Source of the DNA: Arcobacter sp.
Lineage (GTDB): Bacteria; Campylobacterota; Campylobacteria; Campylobacterales; Arcobacteraceae
Assembly: GCA_030635995.1 (NCBI GenBank)
Contig: DAOVXU010000091.1
Span: forward strand, 1-6,732
DNA: 6,732 bases
Direction: 5' to 3'
Each line of letters opens with the position of its first letter. The stretch's first letter is position 1. The notes beneath the pieces were generated by a model, which saw nothing but the letters and a program-made list of their open reading frames with translations, did not search any database and was not told the origin of the DNA. This document shows, piece after piece, positions 1 through 5,513 of this stretch. Both the position numbers and the translations under genes were made by a program.

Positions 1-27
1 GAAAAAATATATCCAAAAAAGATTTAA
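1..27 (+). CDS. Possible C-terminal end of an upstream gene (partial)
   Basis: Reading frame 1 from the first base gives eight codons (EKIYPKKI) and then TAA at 25-27. A strong hairpin series starts three bases later and ends in a T-run, which is what one expects just after a gene. The piece is far too short to identify a product, and an AT-rich non-coding stretch could give the same reading. It is listed only because the position of the terminator supports a + strand gene ending here. Confidence 0.3.
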   Translation, partial: EKIYPKKI

Positions 28-29
28 AT

Positions 30-63
30 ATTATTATAGATTGGATAACAAATCTATAATAAT
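30..63. repeat. Perfect 13-bp inverted repeat upstream of dctP
   Basis: The left arm 30-42 (ATTATTATAGATT) is the exact reverse complement of the right arm 51-63, with an 8-nt centre at 43-50. Each arm has only one G or C, so the RNA hairpin would be weak for its length. It shares two bases with the next hairpin (62-84). It could be the first half of a tandem terminator for the upstream gene, or a protein-binding palindrome. Its centre lies about 130 bp before the dctP start, further away than a typical activator site. Confidence 0.6.
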
Positions 64-101
64 CTGTTTCAATTCGAAACAGATAATATTTAATTTTTTT
101 T
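62..101 (+). terminator. Probable rho-independent terminator of the upstream gene
   Basis: A perfect 9-bp stem, ATCTGTTTC (62-70) with GAAACAGAT (76-84), encloses a 5-nt loop. An AT-rich stretch follows, ending in eight consecutive T at 94-101. The T-run begins about 9 nt after the stem, which is looser than the classic arrangement, so efficiency is uncertain. The site would separate dctPQM transcription from whatever lies to the left. Confidence 0.55.
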
Positions 102-113
102 ACTCTAATTCTC

Positions 114-133
114 TTATACATAATTTATACATA
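114..133 (+). promoter_or_regulatory. Direct repeat TTATACATA x2 at 11-bp spacing, candidate OmpR-type operator
   Basis: TTATACATA occurs at 114-122 and again at 125-133, so the repeats start 11 bp apart, one helical turn. An 8-of-9 copy (TTATACTTA) lies at 142-150 over the presumed -10 box. OmpR-family regulators generally bind tandem direct repeats with 10-11 bp periodicity, and such a regulator is encoded at 4823-5503. The pair would sit over the -35 region of the dctP promoter, a position compatible with activation. That this regulator binds here is inference. In such AT-rich DNA the repeat could also be a chance set of -10-like sequences. Confidence 0.4.
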
Positions 134-142
134 TTATTATTT

Positions 143-148
143 TATACT
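143..148 (+). promoter_or_regulatory. Candidate -10 box (TATACT) for dctPQM
   Basis: TATACT lies 27 bp before the dctP ATG at 176, which would leave a leader of roughly 20 nt containing the AGGAG ribosome site at 165-169. No TTGACA-like -35 is visible at the expected distance. That is normal for Campylobacterota sigma-70 promoters, which rely on AT-rich upstream DNA. I see no sigma-54 GG/GC signature, although some dicarboxylate uptake genes in other phyla use sigma-54. The TATACA boxes at 116-121 and 127-132 are alternatives. Confidence 0.4.
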
Positions 149-175
149 TAATCATACAAAAATTAGGAGATAAAT

Positions 176-1168
176 ATGAAATTATTAAAAGGAATAGTAG
201 CTGCATCAGTTTTAGCTACATCAATTTTAGGAGCTGATTATACACTAAAATTTAGCCATGTTGTAAGTGATAATACACCAAAAGGTAAGGCAGCAAGATA
301 TTTTGAAAAAAGACTTGAAGAGTTAAGTAAAGGTGCTATTGATGTGCAAGTTTATCCATCATCTCAACTTTATGGAGATAAAGCAGTTTTAAAAGCTATT
401 AGAATGGATTCAGTACAGATGGCTTGTCCAAGTTTTTCTAAGTTTGGTAAAATTGTACCACAACTTGCACTTTTTGATTTACCATTTTTATTTAAAGATA
501 TAAATCATCTTCATAGAGTACAAGATGGTGAGGTTGGAGCAAAGCTTAAAGCTATGGTTGCAAAAAAAGGTATAGTAGCACTTGACTTTTGGGATAATCA
601 CTTTAAACAACTATCTTCATCTAAAAAAGCTTTAATCCATCCAAACGATGCAAAAGGTCAAAAATTTAGAATTATGTCTTCTAAAGTTCTTGAAGCACAA
701 TTCAAAGCCGTTGGTGCAAATCCACAAATGATGCCATTTTCTGAAGTTTATTCAGGACTTCAACAAGGTGTTATTGATGGTCAAGAGAATACAAATTCAA
801 ATATTTACACTAAAAAGTTCTATGAAGTACAAACAGATTTAACTGTTACAAACCATGGTTATTTAGGATATTTAGTTGTTATGTCTAAAAAATTCTGGAA
901 CAAACTACCAGCTAACTTACAGGCAAATGTTAAACAAGCTATGAAAGATGCAACAGCTCAAGAGAGAATCTATGCAGAGGATTTAAATACAAAACAATTT
1001 AATCTTATAAAAGAGTATGCAAAGAAAACTGGAAAATTAAAAATTCATACTTTAAACAAATCGCAAATTCAAGCGTGGAGAGATGCTGTTAGTCCAATCT
1101 ATTCAAAATTTTATAGTAATAAAAAAATTGGAAAAGATTTAATCATTGGTGCTCAAAACACAAAATAA
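176..1168 (+). CDS. dctP: TRAP transporter solute-binding protein, C4-dicarboxylate type (DctP)
   Basis: Periplasmic receptor that captures the substrate and delivers it to the DctQM membrane complex. At 330 aa it is the usual length for the family. A signal peptide is evident: basic start (MKLLK), hydrophobic core at residues 7-18, likely cleavage near residues 19-20. The mature protein opens with DYTLKFSHVV, typical of DctP. The family signature runs from about residue 161: FRIMSSKVLEAQF carries the expected carboxylate-binding arginine at R165. It continues through GANPQMMPFSEVYSGLQQG and VIDGQEN (199-205) to NHGYLGYLVV (227-236). This block resembles DctP proteins of the C4-dicarboxylate group (from memory of family sequences), so succinate, fumarate or malate is likely, but related proteins take other organic acids. 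The ATG is preceded by AGGAG (165-169) at 6-nt spacing. It is first in the dctPQM operon. Confidence 0.92.
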   Translation: MKLLKGIVAASVLATSILGADYTLKFSHVVSDNTPKGKAARYFEKRLEELSKGAIDVQVYPSSQLYGDKAVLKAIRMDSVQMACPSFSKFGKIVPQLALFDLPFLFKDINHLHRVQDGEVGAKLKAMVAKKGIVALDFWDNHFKQLSSSKKALIHPNDAKGQKFRIMSSKVLEAQFKAVGANPQMMPFSEVYSGLQQGVIDGQENTNSNIYTKKFYEVQTDLTVTNHGYLGYLVVMSKKFWNKLPANLQANVKQAMKDATAQERIYAEDLNTKQFNLIKEYAKKTGKLKIHTLNKSQIQAWRDAVSPIYSKFYSNKKIGKDLIIGAQNTK

Positions 1169-1180
1169 TATTAAATAATT

Positions 1181-1765
1181 ATGTTTAATATTATAGATAA
1201 AATAACTTGTTTTGTCACTCGCTATATAGCAGCTTTTGGCATTAGTGCTGGGGTTGCTTTAGCATTTGGTAATGTTGTAGTTAGATATGTTTTTGATGGC
1301 TCACTTACTTGGGCTGCTGAACTTACAACATATCTTTTTTTATGGAGTACTTTTTTTGGTGCTGCTTACTGTTTTAAACACGATGCACATATAAGTATAA
1401 ATATTCTACTTGAAAAAGTTAAACCTCCAACTGCAAAAGCTTTAATGTTACTATCACATACTATCACTTTAATATTTTTATCAGCTGTTGCATATTACGG
1501 TTATGAATATTTACTTTTAGTTCACGAAATGGAAGAGATATCTGTTGATTTAGAGATACCAATGTGGATAGTTTATACTGTAATTCCAGTATCATTTGCT
1601 TTTGGAGCATATCGAGTAATAGAAAAAATTATTGAAATTATCAAAACACCAGCAGATCAAGTTGTACAACATAGTGAAGCAGAACTGATAATAGCAGAGA
1701 TGGGTGAAGGTGAAAATGAAAAGCTTTTAAAAGAAGTTGAAAGAAAAACAGGAGGTATGCTATGA
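1181..1765 (+). CDS. dctQ: TRAP transporter small membrane subunit (DctQ)
   Basis: Small integral-membrane subunit that pairs with DctM and helps dock the binding protein. Four hydrophobic segments are visible at about residues 14-36, 47-66, 86-110 and 127-150. The family signature lies between the first two: NVVVRYVFDGSLTWAAELT (31-49), then LFLWSTFFGAA and HDAHISINIL (67-76). The 194-aa length is somewhat above the usual 160-180, owing to a charged, Glu-rich cytoplasmic tail at about 156-194. The gene starts 12 bp after dctP with no recognisable Shine-Dalgarno in the gap, which may keep its translation well below that of the binding protein. Its last codons overlap the dctM start in ATGA, suggesting coupled translation. 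Confidence 0.9.
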   Translation: MFNIIDKITCFVTRYIAAFGISAGVALAFGNVVVRYVFDGSLTWAAELTTYLFLWSTFFGAAYCFKHDAHISINILLEKVKPPTAKALMLLSHTITLIFLSAVAYYGYEYLLLVHEMEEISVDLEIPMWIVYTVIPVSFAFGAYRVIEKIIEIIKTPADQVVQHSEAELIIAEMGEGENEKLLKEVERKTGGML

Positions 1766-3042
1766 GTATTGCTGCATTATTTATAGCTTTCTTTTTTTTA
1801 CTTGCAATTGGAGCACCAATTGCAATTGCACTTGGTGCTTCAACTTTTGCTACACTTGCAATTTTTACTGATGTAAATCCTATGGAAGTAAGTGCTATGA
1901 TGTTTGAAAAGATTGAGCATTATTCACTTATGGCTATCCCTATGTTTATACTTGCTGGGCAACTTTTAAGTAAAGGTAGTTCTGCAAATAGAATTATAGA
2001 ATTTGCAAAATCTATTGTGGGGCATATGCCTGGCGGTCTTCCTATTGCAGCTATTTTTGCATCTATCATATTTGCAGCAGTTAGTGGTAGTTCTCCAGCA
2101 ACTGTTGTTGCTATTGGTTCTATTATGTTTGGTGCTATTCAAGAAGCTGGTTATCCAAAAAAATATGCAATTGGAACTATTGCAACAGCTGGAAGTTTAG
2201 GGATACTTATCCCTCCATCTATTGTTATGATTGTTTATGGAGTTACCGCAGAAGTATCTATTGGTAAACTTTTTATGGCTGGTATCATTCCTGGTATCAT
2301 GATAGGTATCATGATGATGGTGGTAACTTATATAGGTGCTAAAAGATTAGGATTTAAAAGAACTGAACCTGAACCATTCTCAGTAAGATTAAAAAAGATG
2401 GGTGAAGCATCTTGGGCATTGATGACAATTGTAATTGTTATTGGTGGTATTTATGGTGGTGTCTTTACTCCAACTGAAGCAGCTGCTGTTGCTTGTACTT
2501 GGGCATTTTTAGTTTCAATGTTTATATATAAAGATATAAAATGGAATGCACTATTTAATCTATTTTTAGAATCAGCAAAAACATCTGCAATGATTATGTT
2601 TATAATTGCAAATGCAATGATTTTTGCACATTTCTTAACTTTAGAAAATGTACCTCAAATGATAACAAATACACTTATGGAATGGAATGTAGGGGCAATA
2701 ATGTTCTTAATGCTAGTAAATGTATTACTATTCTTTGCAGGTGATTTTATGGAACCATCAGCAATTATTATGATTATGGTACCTTTACTTTTACCAGTTG
2801 CACTTGCACTTGGTATTGATCCAATTCATTTTGGAATAGTTATAGTGGTAAATATGGAACTCGGAATGATAACCCCACCAGTGGGGCTAAATCTCTTTGT
2901 GACCAGTGGAATAACAGGCACAAGCCTTAAAGATGTAGTTGTATACTCATTGCCATGGTCTATGACAATTCTTGTTGGTTTATTACTTGTAACTTATATC
3001 CCAATAATATCTCTTTGGTTACCAAATTTAATGTATGGTTGA
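1762..3042 (+). CDS. dctM: TRAP transporter large membrane subunit (DctM)
   Basis: Channel-forming subunit that drives substrate import with the sodium (or proton) gradient in TRAP systems. At 426 aa it is the standard length. The protein is hydrophobic throughout, in the many-helix pattern of the DctM/IT superfamily. Visible signatures are MAIPMFILAGQLL (57-69), AAVSGSSPATVVAIGSIM (105-122), the GSLGILIPPSIVMIVYG re-entrant-loop region (144-160), GGVFTPTEAAAVA (232-244), and the hallmark ELGMITPPVGLNLFV (366-380). The start overlaps the dctQ stop by 4 bp and has a strong AGGAGG (1750-1755) six bases upstream, in contrast to dctQ, which has none. It is the last gene of the operon, with a terminator hairpin starting 18 bp after the stop. 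No frameshift or missing motif is seen. Confidence 0.93.
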   Translation: MSIAALFIAFFFLLAIGAPIAIALGASTFATLAIFTDVNPMEVSAMMFEKIEHYSLMAIPMFILAGQLLSKGSSANRIIEFAKSIVGHMPGGLPIAAIFASIIFAAVSGSSPATVVAIGSIMFGAIQEAGYPKKYAIGTIATAGSLGILIPPSIVMIVYGVTAEVSIGKLFMAGIIPGIMIGIMMMVVTYIGAKRLGFKRTEPEPFSVRLKKMGEASWALMTIVIVIGGIYGGVFTPTEAAAVACTWAFLVSMFIYKDIKWNALFNLFLESAKTSAMIMFIIANAMIFAHFLTLENVPQMITNTLMEWNVGAIMFLMLVNVLLFFAGDFMEPSAIIMIMVPLLLPVALALGIDPIHFGIVIVVNMELGMITPPVGLNLFVTSGITGTSLKDVVVYSLPWSMTILVGLLLVTYIPIISLWLPNLMYG

Positions 3043-3059
3043 TAAATTGTATTAGAACT

Positions 3060-3098
3060 AAGAAAGGGAAGTTCATAAATCGAACCTCCCCTTTTCTT
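3060..3098 (+). terminator. Hairpin terminator after dctM, possibly two-way
   Basis: The left arm AAGAAAGGGAAGTTC (3060-3074) pairs with GAACCTCCCCTTTTCTT (3082-3098) around a 7-nt loop, with one mismatch and small bulges. The purine-rich left arm and the C/T-rich right arm, which runs into TTTTCTTATAT, make a good intrinsic terminator for dctM. On the opposite strand the right arm ends in CCCTTTCTTAG, so it may also stop transcription arriving from the convergent kinase gene. It is among the most G/C-rich intergenic stretches in the window. Confidence 0.75.
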
Positions 3099-3105
3099 AT
3101 ATAAA

Positions 3106-3129
3106 TTTAAATGGTTATATCCATTTAAA
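3106..3129. repeat. Perfect 9-bp inverted repeat in the convergent gap
   Basis: TTTAAATGG (3106-3114) and CCATTTAAA (3121-3129) flank a 6-nt loop. On the - strand the hairpin is followed by TTTATATAAG, so it could act as a weak terminator for the kinase gene. It has no clear T-run on the + strand. It lies 8 bp after the dctM terminator. Confidence 0.5.
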
Positions 3130-3253
3130 ATATCACTATGTAGTGAATTAATTTTTTGTTAATCTTTAACAATGCTAAATATGTCCAATCCTCATCATTC
3201 ACACCTCCATATTGTTTTCTTACTCTAATTAAACTCCAATTTCCCTTAATGTT
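3125..3253 (-). pseudogene. Possible gene remnant: 42-codon open frame without an ATG
   Basis: On the - strand, just downstream of the kinase stop, a frame stays open from 3253 to a TAA at 3125-3127. A TAA at 3254-3256 bounds it upstream. The product contains protein-like stretches: NWSLIRVRKQYGGV, then NDEDWTYLALLKINKKLIHY. There is no ATG. A GTG at 3202-3200 would give 25 residues, with a GGAGG just upstream that is too close to be a good ribosome site. Two Trp, Gly-Gly and an acidic cluster are unusual for random translation of DNA this AT-rich. I do not recognise a family. It overlaps the inverted repeats at 3106-3170. It may equally be non-coding. Confidence 0.2.
3133..3170. repeat. Two further small hairpins around a T6 run
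   Basis: TCACTA (3133-3138) pairs with TAGTGA (3141-3146). Because two bases are too few for a loop, the working stem is 5 bp with a 4-nt loop. Six T (3152-3157) follow, so it could be a minor second terminator for the + strand. GTTAA (3158-3162) and TTAAC (3166-3170) then form a 5-bp stem with a 3-nt loop. Both are short enough to occur by chance in AT-rich DNA; their clustering with the two preceding inverted repeats is why they are recorded. Confidence 0.3.
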
Positions 3254-3269
3254 TTATTAAAGAATAATA

Positions 3270-4811
3270 TTAAAGTCTTATTATGAAACAACTCCCTTCA
3301 CTACTACTTTGAACATCTATCTCACCATCCATATTCTTTTGAATAATAATCTTTGACATATATAGTCCAATTCCAGTACCATTTGTATCATCTTTTGTAG
3401 TAAAATATGGTTCAAATATCTTTTGAGATATATTCTCTTTTATCCCTTTTGCATTATCACATATCTCAATATAGACTTTATCTTTTTTATAGATATTTAT
3501 ATTTATTTTGGGTAATTTTATCTTATCACTAAGTAGTGCATCTTTTGCATTTGAGATAAGATTCAATATCACTTGTTCAAATTCATTTTGATAACTATTT
3601 ATATTTATATCTTTATCTATATTTTGTATTATAGTTATATTATATCCATCAAGCATTGGCTTTGTTAGTTGTAGAACTCTTTGACAAGATTCATCAATAT
3701 TGAAATCTTCTTTTCTCTTATTTGGTTTAAAAAATGTTCTAAAATCATCAATTGTTTTTGACATATATTCAAGTAGCACTTCAGATTCTTTAGTTTTTTT
3801 AGACATCATATCACTATTGAGTTTATTTAGTTTATGGTGTAATTTAATATTTAAGATTATTGCACCTAATTCACTTAGAGGTTGCCTCCATTGATGTGCA
3901 ATAAGACTTATAGTTTCCCCTAATGTTACAAATTTTGATTTTTGCATCAAAAGTAGCTCTTGCTCTTTATTTTTCTCTATCTCAATTTTAACTTTACTAT
4001 CAAGTTCTCTATTTAATACAGCAAGAGCTTTAGTTGTTTTTTTTACTTGTAATTGTTTTTCATAAATAATATCTTTTATTTTTTTACTAATAAGAAAAGT
4101 TATAATAATAGCAATTAATAAAAATAATCCAAAAGCTATAATATTTTCATTTATATGAGCAGTAAATTTTTGTTTTAATACAATATTCTTAGCAATCATA
4201 TCTTCCTTTATATCATCGTGATATATCCCTTTTGCTATTATCCAATTTAATGGTTCATAGTATTTAAAGTATGAAGTTTTGGTCTCTATCTTTTCATTTG
4301 TTTTTTTATATGAGTAGGTTACTATTGATTCGTTATATATATTTATATCTTTTAGAAACTTATCTCTAAAACTAAATCCATTTATATCTTTATAGTTCGT
4401 TGATATATATTTTCCAATTAAATCTTCCCTATTAGGATTTATAACCATTCTAGCAAAATTATCTCCTCCTTTTTTATCTAATAATTCATAAACAAAAATA
4501 TAATCACTTTTTTGTTTATCAAAAGCAATATTTCCAATCCAAGATATAATCTCATCTTTTATTTTTTTATTTTCTAATTGCTCTTTGGTATATTTAAACT
4601 CAATCATTTTTATCAAAATATCTATATCTTTTGTTAGGTTCATCTTTTGTTGATTTAGATTTTCATTTTTTAGATTTTGCAGATTTTCCTCATATTGTAA
4701 AAGCTGATTTTGATAATAAAAAAGCGATATTAATAATGTATTTGATAAAATAATTAAAATAGTTGTTGTCATAATAATTTTTGATATATTTTTATATCCA
4801 AACCAATTCAT
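3270..4811 (-). CDS. Membrane sensor histidine kinase with periplasmic Cache-type domain
   Basis: Sensor half of a two-component system: it senses outside the inner membrane, autophosphorylates and passes phosphate to a response regulator. Domains in order: TM1 (about 11-33); periplasmic region 34-220 resembling a Cache-family fold, with SDYIFVYELLDKKGGDNFAR (102-121) and FKYYEPLNWIIAKGIY (182-197); TM2 (about 224-243); a coiled-coil linker (250-293); the phosphoacceptor helix LGETISLIAHQWRQPLSELG with H306; and the ATPase domain with N-box NLISNAKDAL (417-426), G1 box DNAKGI (452-457) and G2 box GTGIGL (478-483). All catalytic motifs are present; G1 has Ala-Lys where Gly-Gly is common. Cache sensors often bind carboxylates or other small metabolites, which fits the neighbouring dicarboxylate transporter, but the ligand is inferred. 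The ATG at 4811 is chosen because AAAGG lies 5 nt upstream; the later Met14 has no ribosome site and would shorten TM1. It is convergent with dctM and divergent from the regulator gene. Confidence 0.9.
   Translation of the reverse strand: MNWFGYKNISKIIMTTTILIILSNTLLISLFYYQNQLLQYEENLQNLKNENLNQQKMNLTKDIDILIKMIEFKYTKEQLENKKIKDEIISWIGNIAFDKQKSDYIFVYELLDKKGGDNFARMVINPNREDLIGKYISTNYKDINGFSFRDKFLKDINIYNESIVTYSYKKTNEKIETKTSYFKYYEPLNWIIAKGIYHDDIKEDMIAKNIVLKQKFTAHINENIIAFGLFLLIAIIITFLISKKIKDIIYEKQLQVKKTTKALAVLNRELDSKVKIEIEKNKEQELLLMQKSKFVTLGETISLIAHQWRQPLSELGAIILNIKLHHKLNKLNSDMMSKKTKESEVLLEYMSKTIDDFRTFFKPNKRKEDFNIDESCQRVLQLTKPMLDGYNITIIQNIDKDININSYQNEFEQVILNLISNAKDALLSDKIKLPKININIYKKDKVYIEICDNAKGIKENISQKIFEPYFTTKDDTNGTGIGLYMSKIIIQKNMDGEIDVQSSSEGSCFIIRL
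4763..4790 (+). promoter_or_regulatory. Weak candidate promoter for the regulator-tonB-exbB operon
   Basis: Because only 11 bp separate the divergent starts, the + strand promoter must lie inside the first codons of the kinase gene. The best candidate I see is TATATT (4785-4790) with TTGTTG (4763-4768) 16 bp upstream. TATATC at 4793-4798 is an alternative -10. Neither is convincing against the AT-rich background. Confidence 0.22.
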
Positions 4812-4822
4812 AAGGACCTTTC
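4812..4822. promoter_or_regulatory. 11-bp divergent gap carrying a Shine-Dalgarno on both strands
   Basis: The whole gap between the kinase ATG (4811, - strand) and the regulator TTG (4823, + strand) is AAGGACCTTTC. On the + strand AAGGA (4812-4816) sits 6 nt before TTG. On the - strand AAAGG (4821-4817) sits 5 nt before ATG. The core AAGG-A-CCTT is an odd-centred palindrome, which is how one short segment can serve both genes. This supports both start calls, including the non-ATG start of the regulator. Confidence 0.75.
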
Positions 4823-5503
4823 TTGAATGATATTATTTTAAATAAGCTAAAAGATTATACCCTATTATTTGTTGAAAATGAAAAAGGAATAAGGGAAAAT
4901 TTTAGTGAATTTTTCAATCTTTTATTTAAAAAGACCTATATAGCCTGTGATGGTGCAGAAGCTTTAGAATTATATAATATAAATAAACCCGATTTGATAA
5001 TTACAGATATCAAAATGCCAAATATGGATGGGATAGAATTAGTAAAAAATATAAGACAATCTGATAATAAAACATCTATAGTGATAATATCAGCACATAC
5101 TGATTTAGAATTTTTACTTTCAAGTATAGAACTAAACCTCATAAAATATATTATAAAACCTTTAAATGAAGAGAAACTATTTGAGATATTTGAAATATTT
5201 TTAAAACAGATTCAAGAAGATTTAAAAGAGTACAATTTCACTCTTGATTCTAATAAAAATCAAATAATAGTAGATGATAATATATTTGAATTAAGTTTAA
5301 AAGAGAAATTATTTATAGAAAAATTGATACAAAAAGATTCTATAATATCTTATGAAGAGATTGAGAGTGATATTTGGGATGGTAAGTTTATGAGTCAAAA
5401 TGCCTTAAGACATTTTATAAAAAATTTAAGAAAAAAACTTCCAAATAATTTTATAAAGAATATGCCAAATCAAGGTTATATTGTAAATACACAAGAGAAC
5501 TAA
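4823..5503 (+). CDS. OmpR-family response regulator (receiver plus winged helix)
   Basis: DNA-binding partner of a histidine kinase, presumably the divergent one. Receiver domain, about residues 10-125: acidic pocket in FVENE (E18, N19, E20), phosphoacceptor D62 in LIITDIKMPNMDG, switch Ser S90 in IIISAH-like context (IVIISAH, 86-92), and conserved K112 in YIIKPL. The C-terminal region, about 136-224, is a Trans_Reg_C winged helix, with ELSLKEKLFIEKLI, then NALRHFIKNLRKKL as recognition-helix region, and the closing PNQGYIV. At 226 aa it is full length for the family. The usual Asp-Asp pair is Glu-Asn here, but Glu in the first position is common in this phylum. The start is TTG at 4823, with AAGGA six bases upstream; the ATG at 4827 is in another frame and stops after four codons. 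tonB begins 10 bp after the stop, so the regulator is probably co-transcribed with it. Confidence 0.9.
   Translation: MNDIILNKLKDYTLLFVENEKGIRENFSEFFNLLFKKTYIACDGAEALELYNINKPDLIITDIKMPNMDGIELVKNIRQSDNKTSIVIISAHTDLEFLLSSIELNLIKYIIKPLNEEKLFEIFEIFLKQIQEDLKEYNFTLDSNKNQIIVDDNIFELSLKEKLFIEKLIQKDSIISYEEIESDIWDGKFMSQNALRHFIKNLRKKLPNNFIKNMPNQGYIVNTQEN
4852..4857 (-). promoter_or_regulatory. Candidate -10 box (TATAAT) for the kinase gene, inside the regulator gene
   Basis: Read on the - strand, 4857-4852 is a perfect TATAAT. It lies 40 bp upstream of the kinase ATG, giving a leader of about 35 nt that ends with the AAAGG ribosome site. There is no good -35, as usual for this phylum. It falls within about codons 10-12 of the regulator gene, so the two transcripts would overlap in antisense. 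A perfect hexamer is not rare in DNA this AT-rich; its placement is what supports it. Confidence 0.4.
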
Positions 5504-5513
5504 AATTTATAAT

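Noticed and set aside
100..110. 11-mer TTACTCTAATT shared with 3220-3230
   Set aside because: A single exact 11-mer in DNA this AT-rich is expected by chance, and neither copy sits in a matching context.
30..175. Sigma-54 promoter for dctPQM, as known for dctA in other phyla
   Set aside because: No GG-N10-GC type signature was found; the region is almost pure A/T with a sigma-70-like TATACT.
2003..2200. 65-codon + strand open frame inside dctM, Leu-rich
   Set aside because: It lies in another frame of dctM, whose family motifs cover this stretch. The Leu-rich product is what an out-of-frame reading of hydrophobic codons gives.
3043..3269. Insertion sequence or attachment site between dctM and the kinase
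   Set aside because: The inverted repeats are short and unrelated to one another, no target duplication or transposase motif is visible, and the region is only 227 bp.
3700..3894. 64-codon + strand open frame opposite the kinase gene
   Set aside because: It is antisense to the H-box region of the kinase, which is unmistakably coding; no ribosome site or domain was seen.
4770..4772. Alternative kinase start at Met14
   Set aside because: No Shine-Dalgarno precedes it, and the start at 4811 has a well-spaced AAAGG and keeps the full N-terminus ahead of TM1.
4936..5142. 68-codon - strand open frame opposite the response regulator
   Set aside because: It is antisense to the receiver domain with D62 and K112; there is no sign of independent coding.
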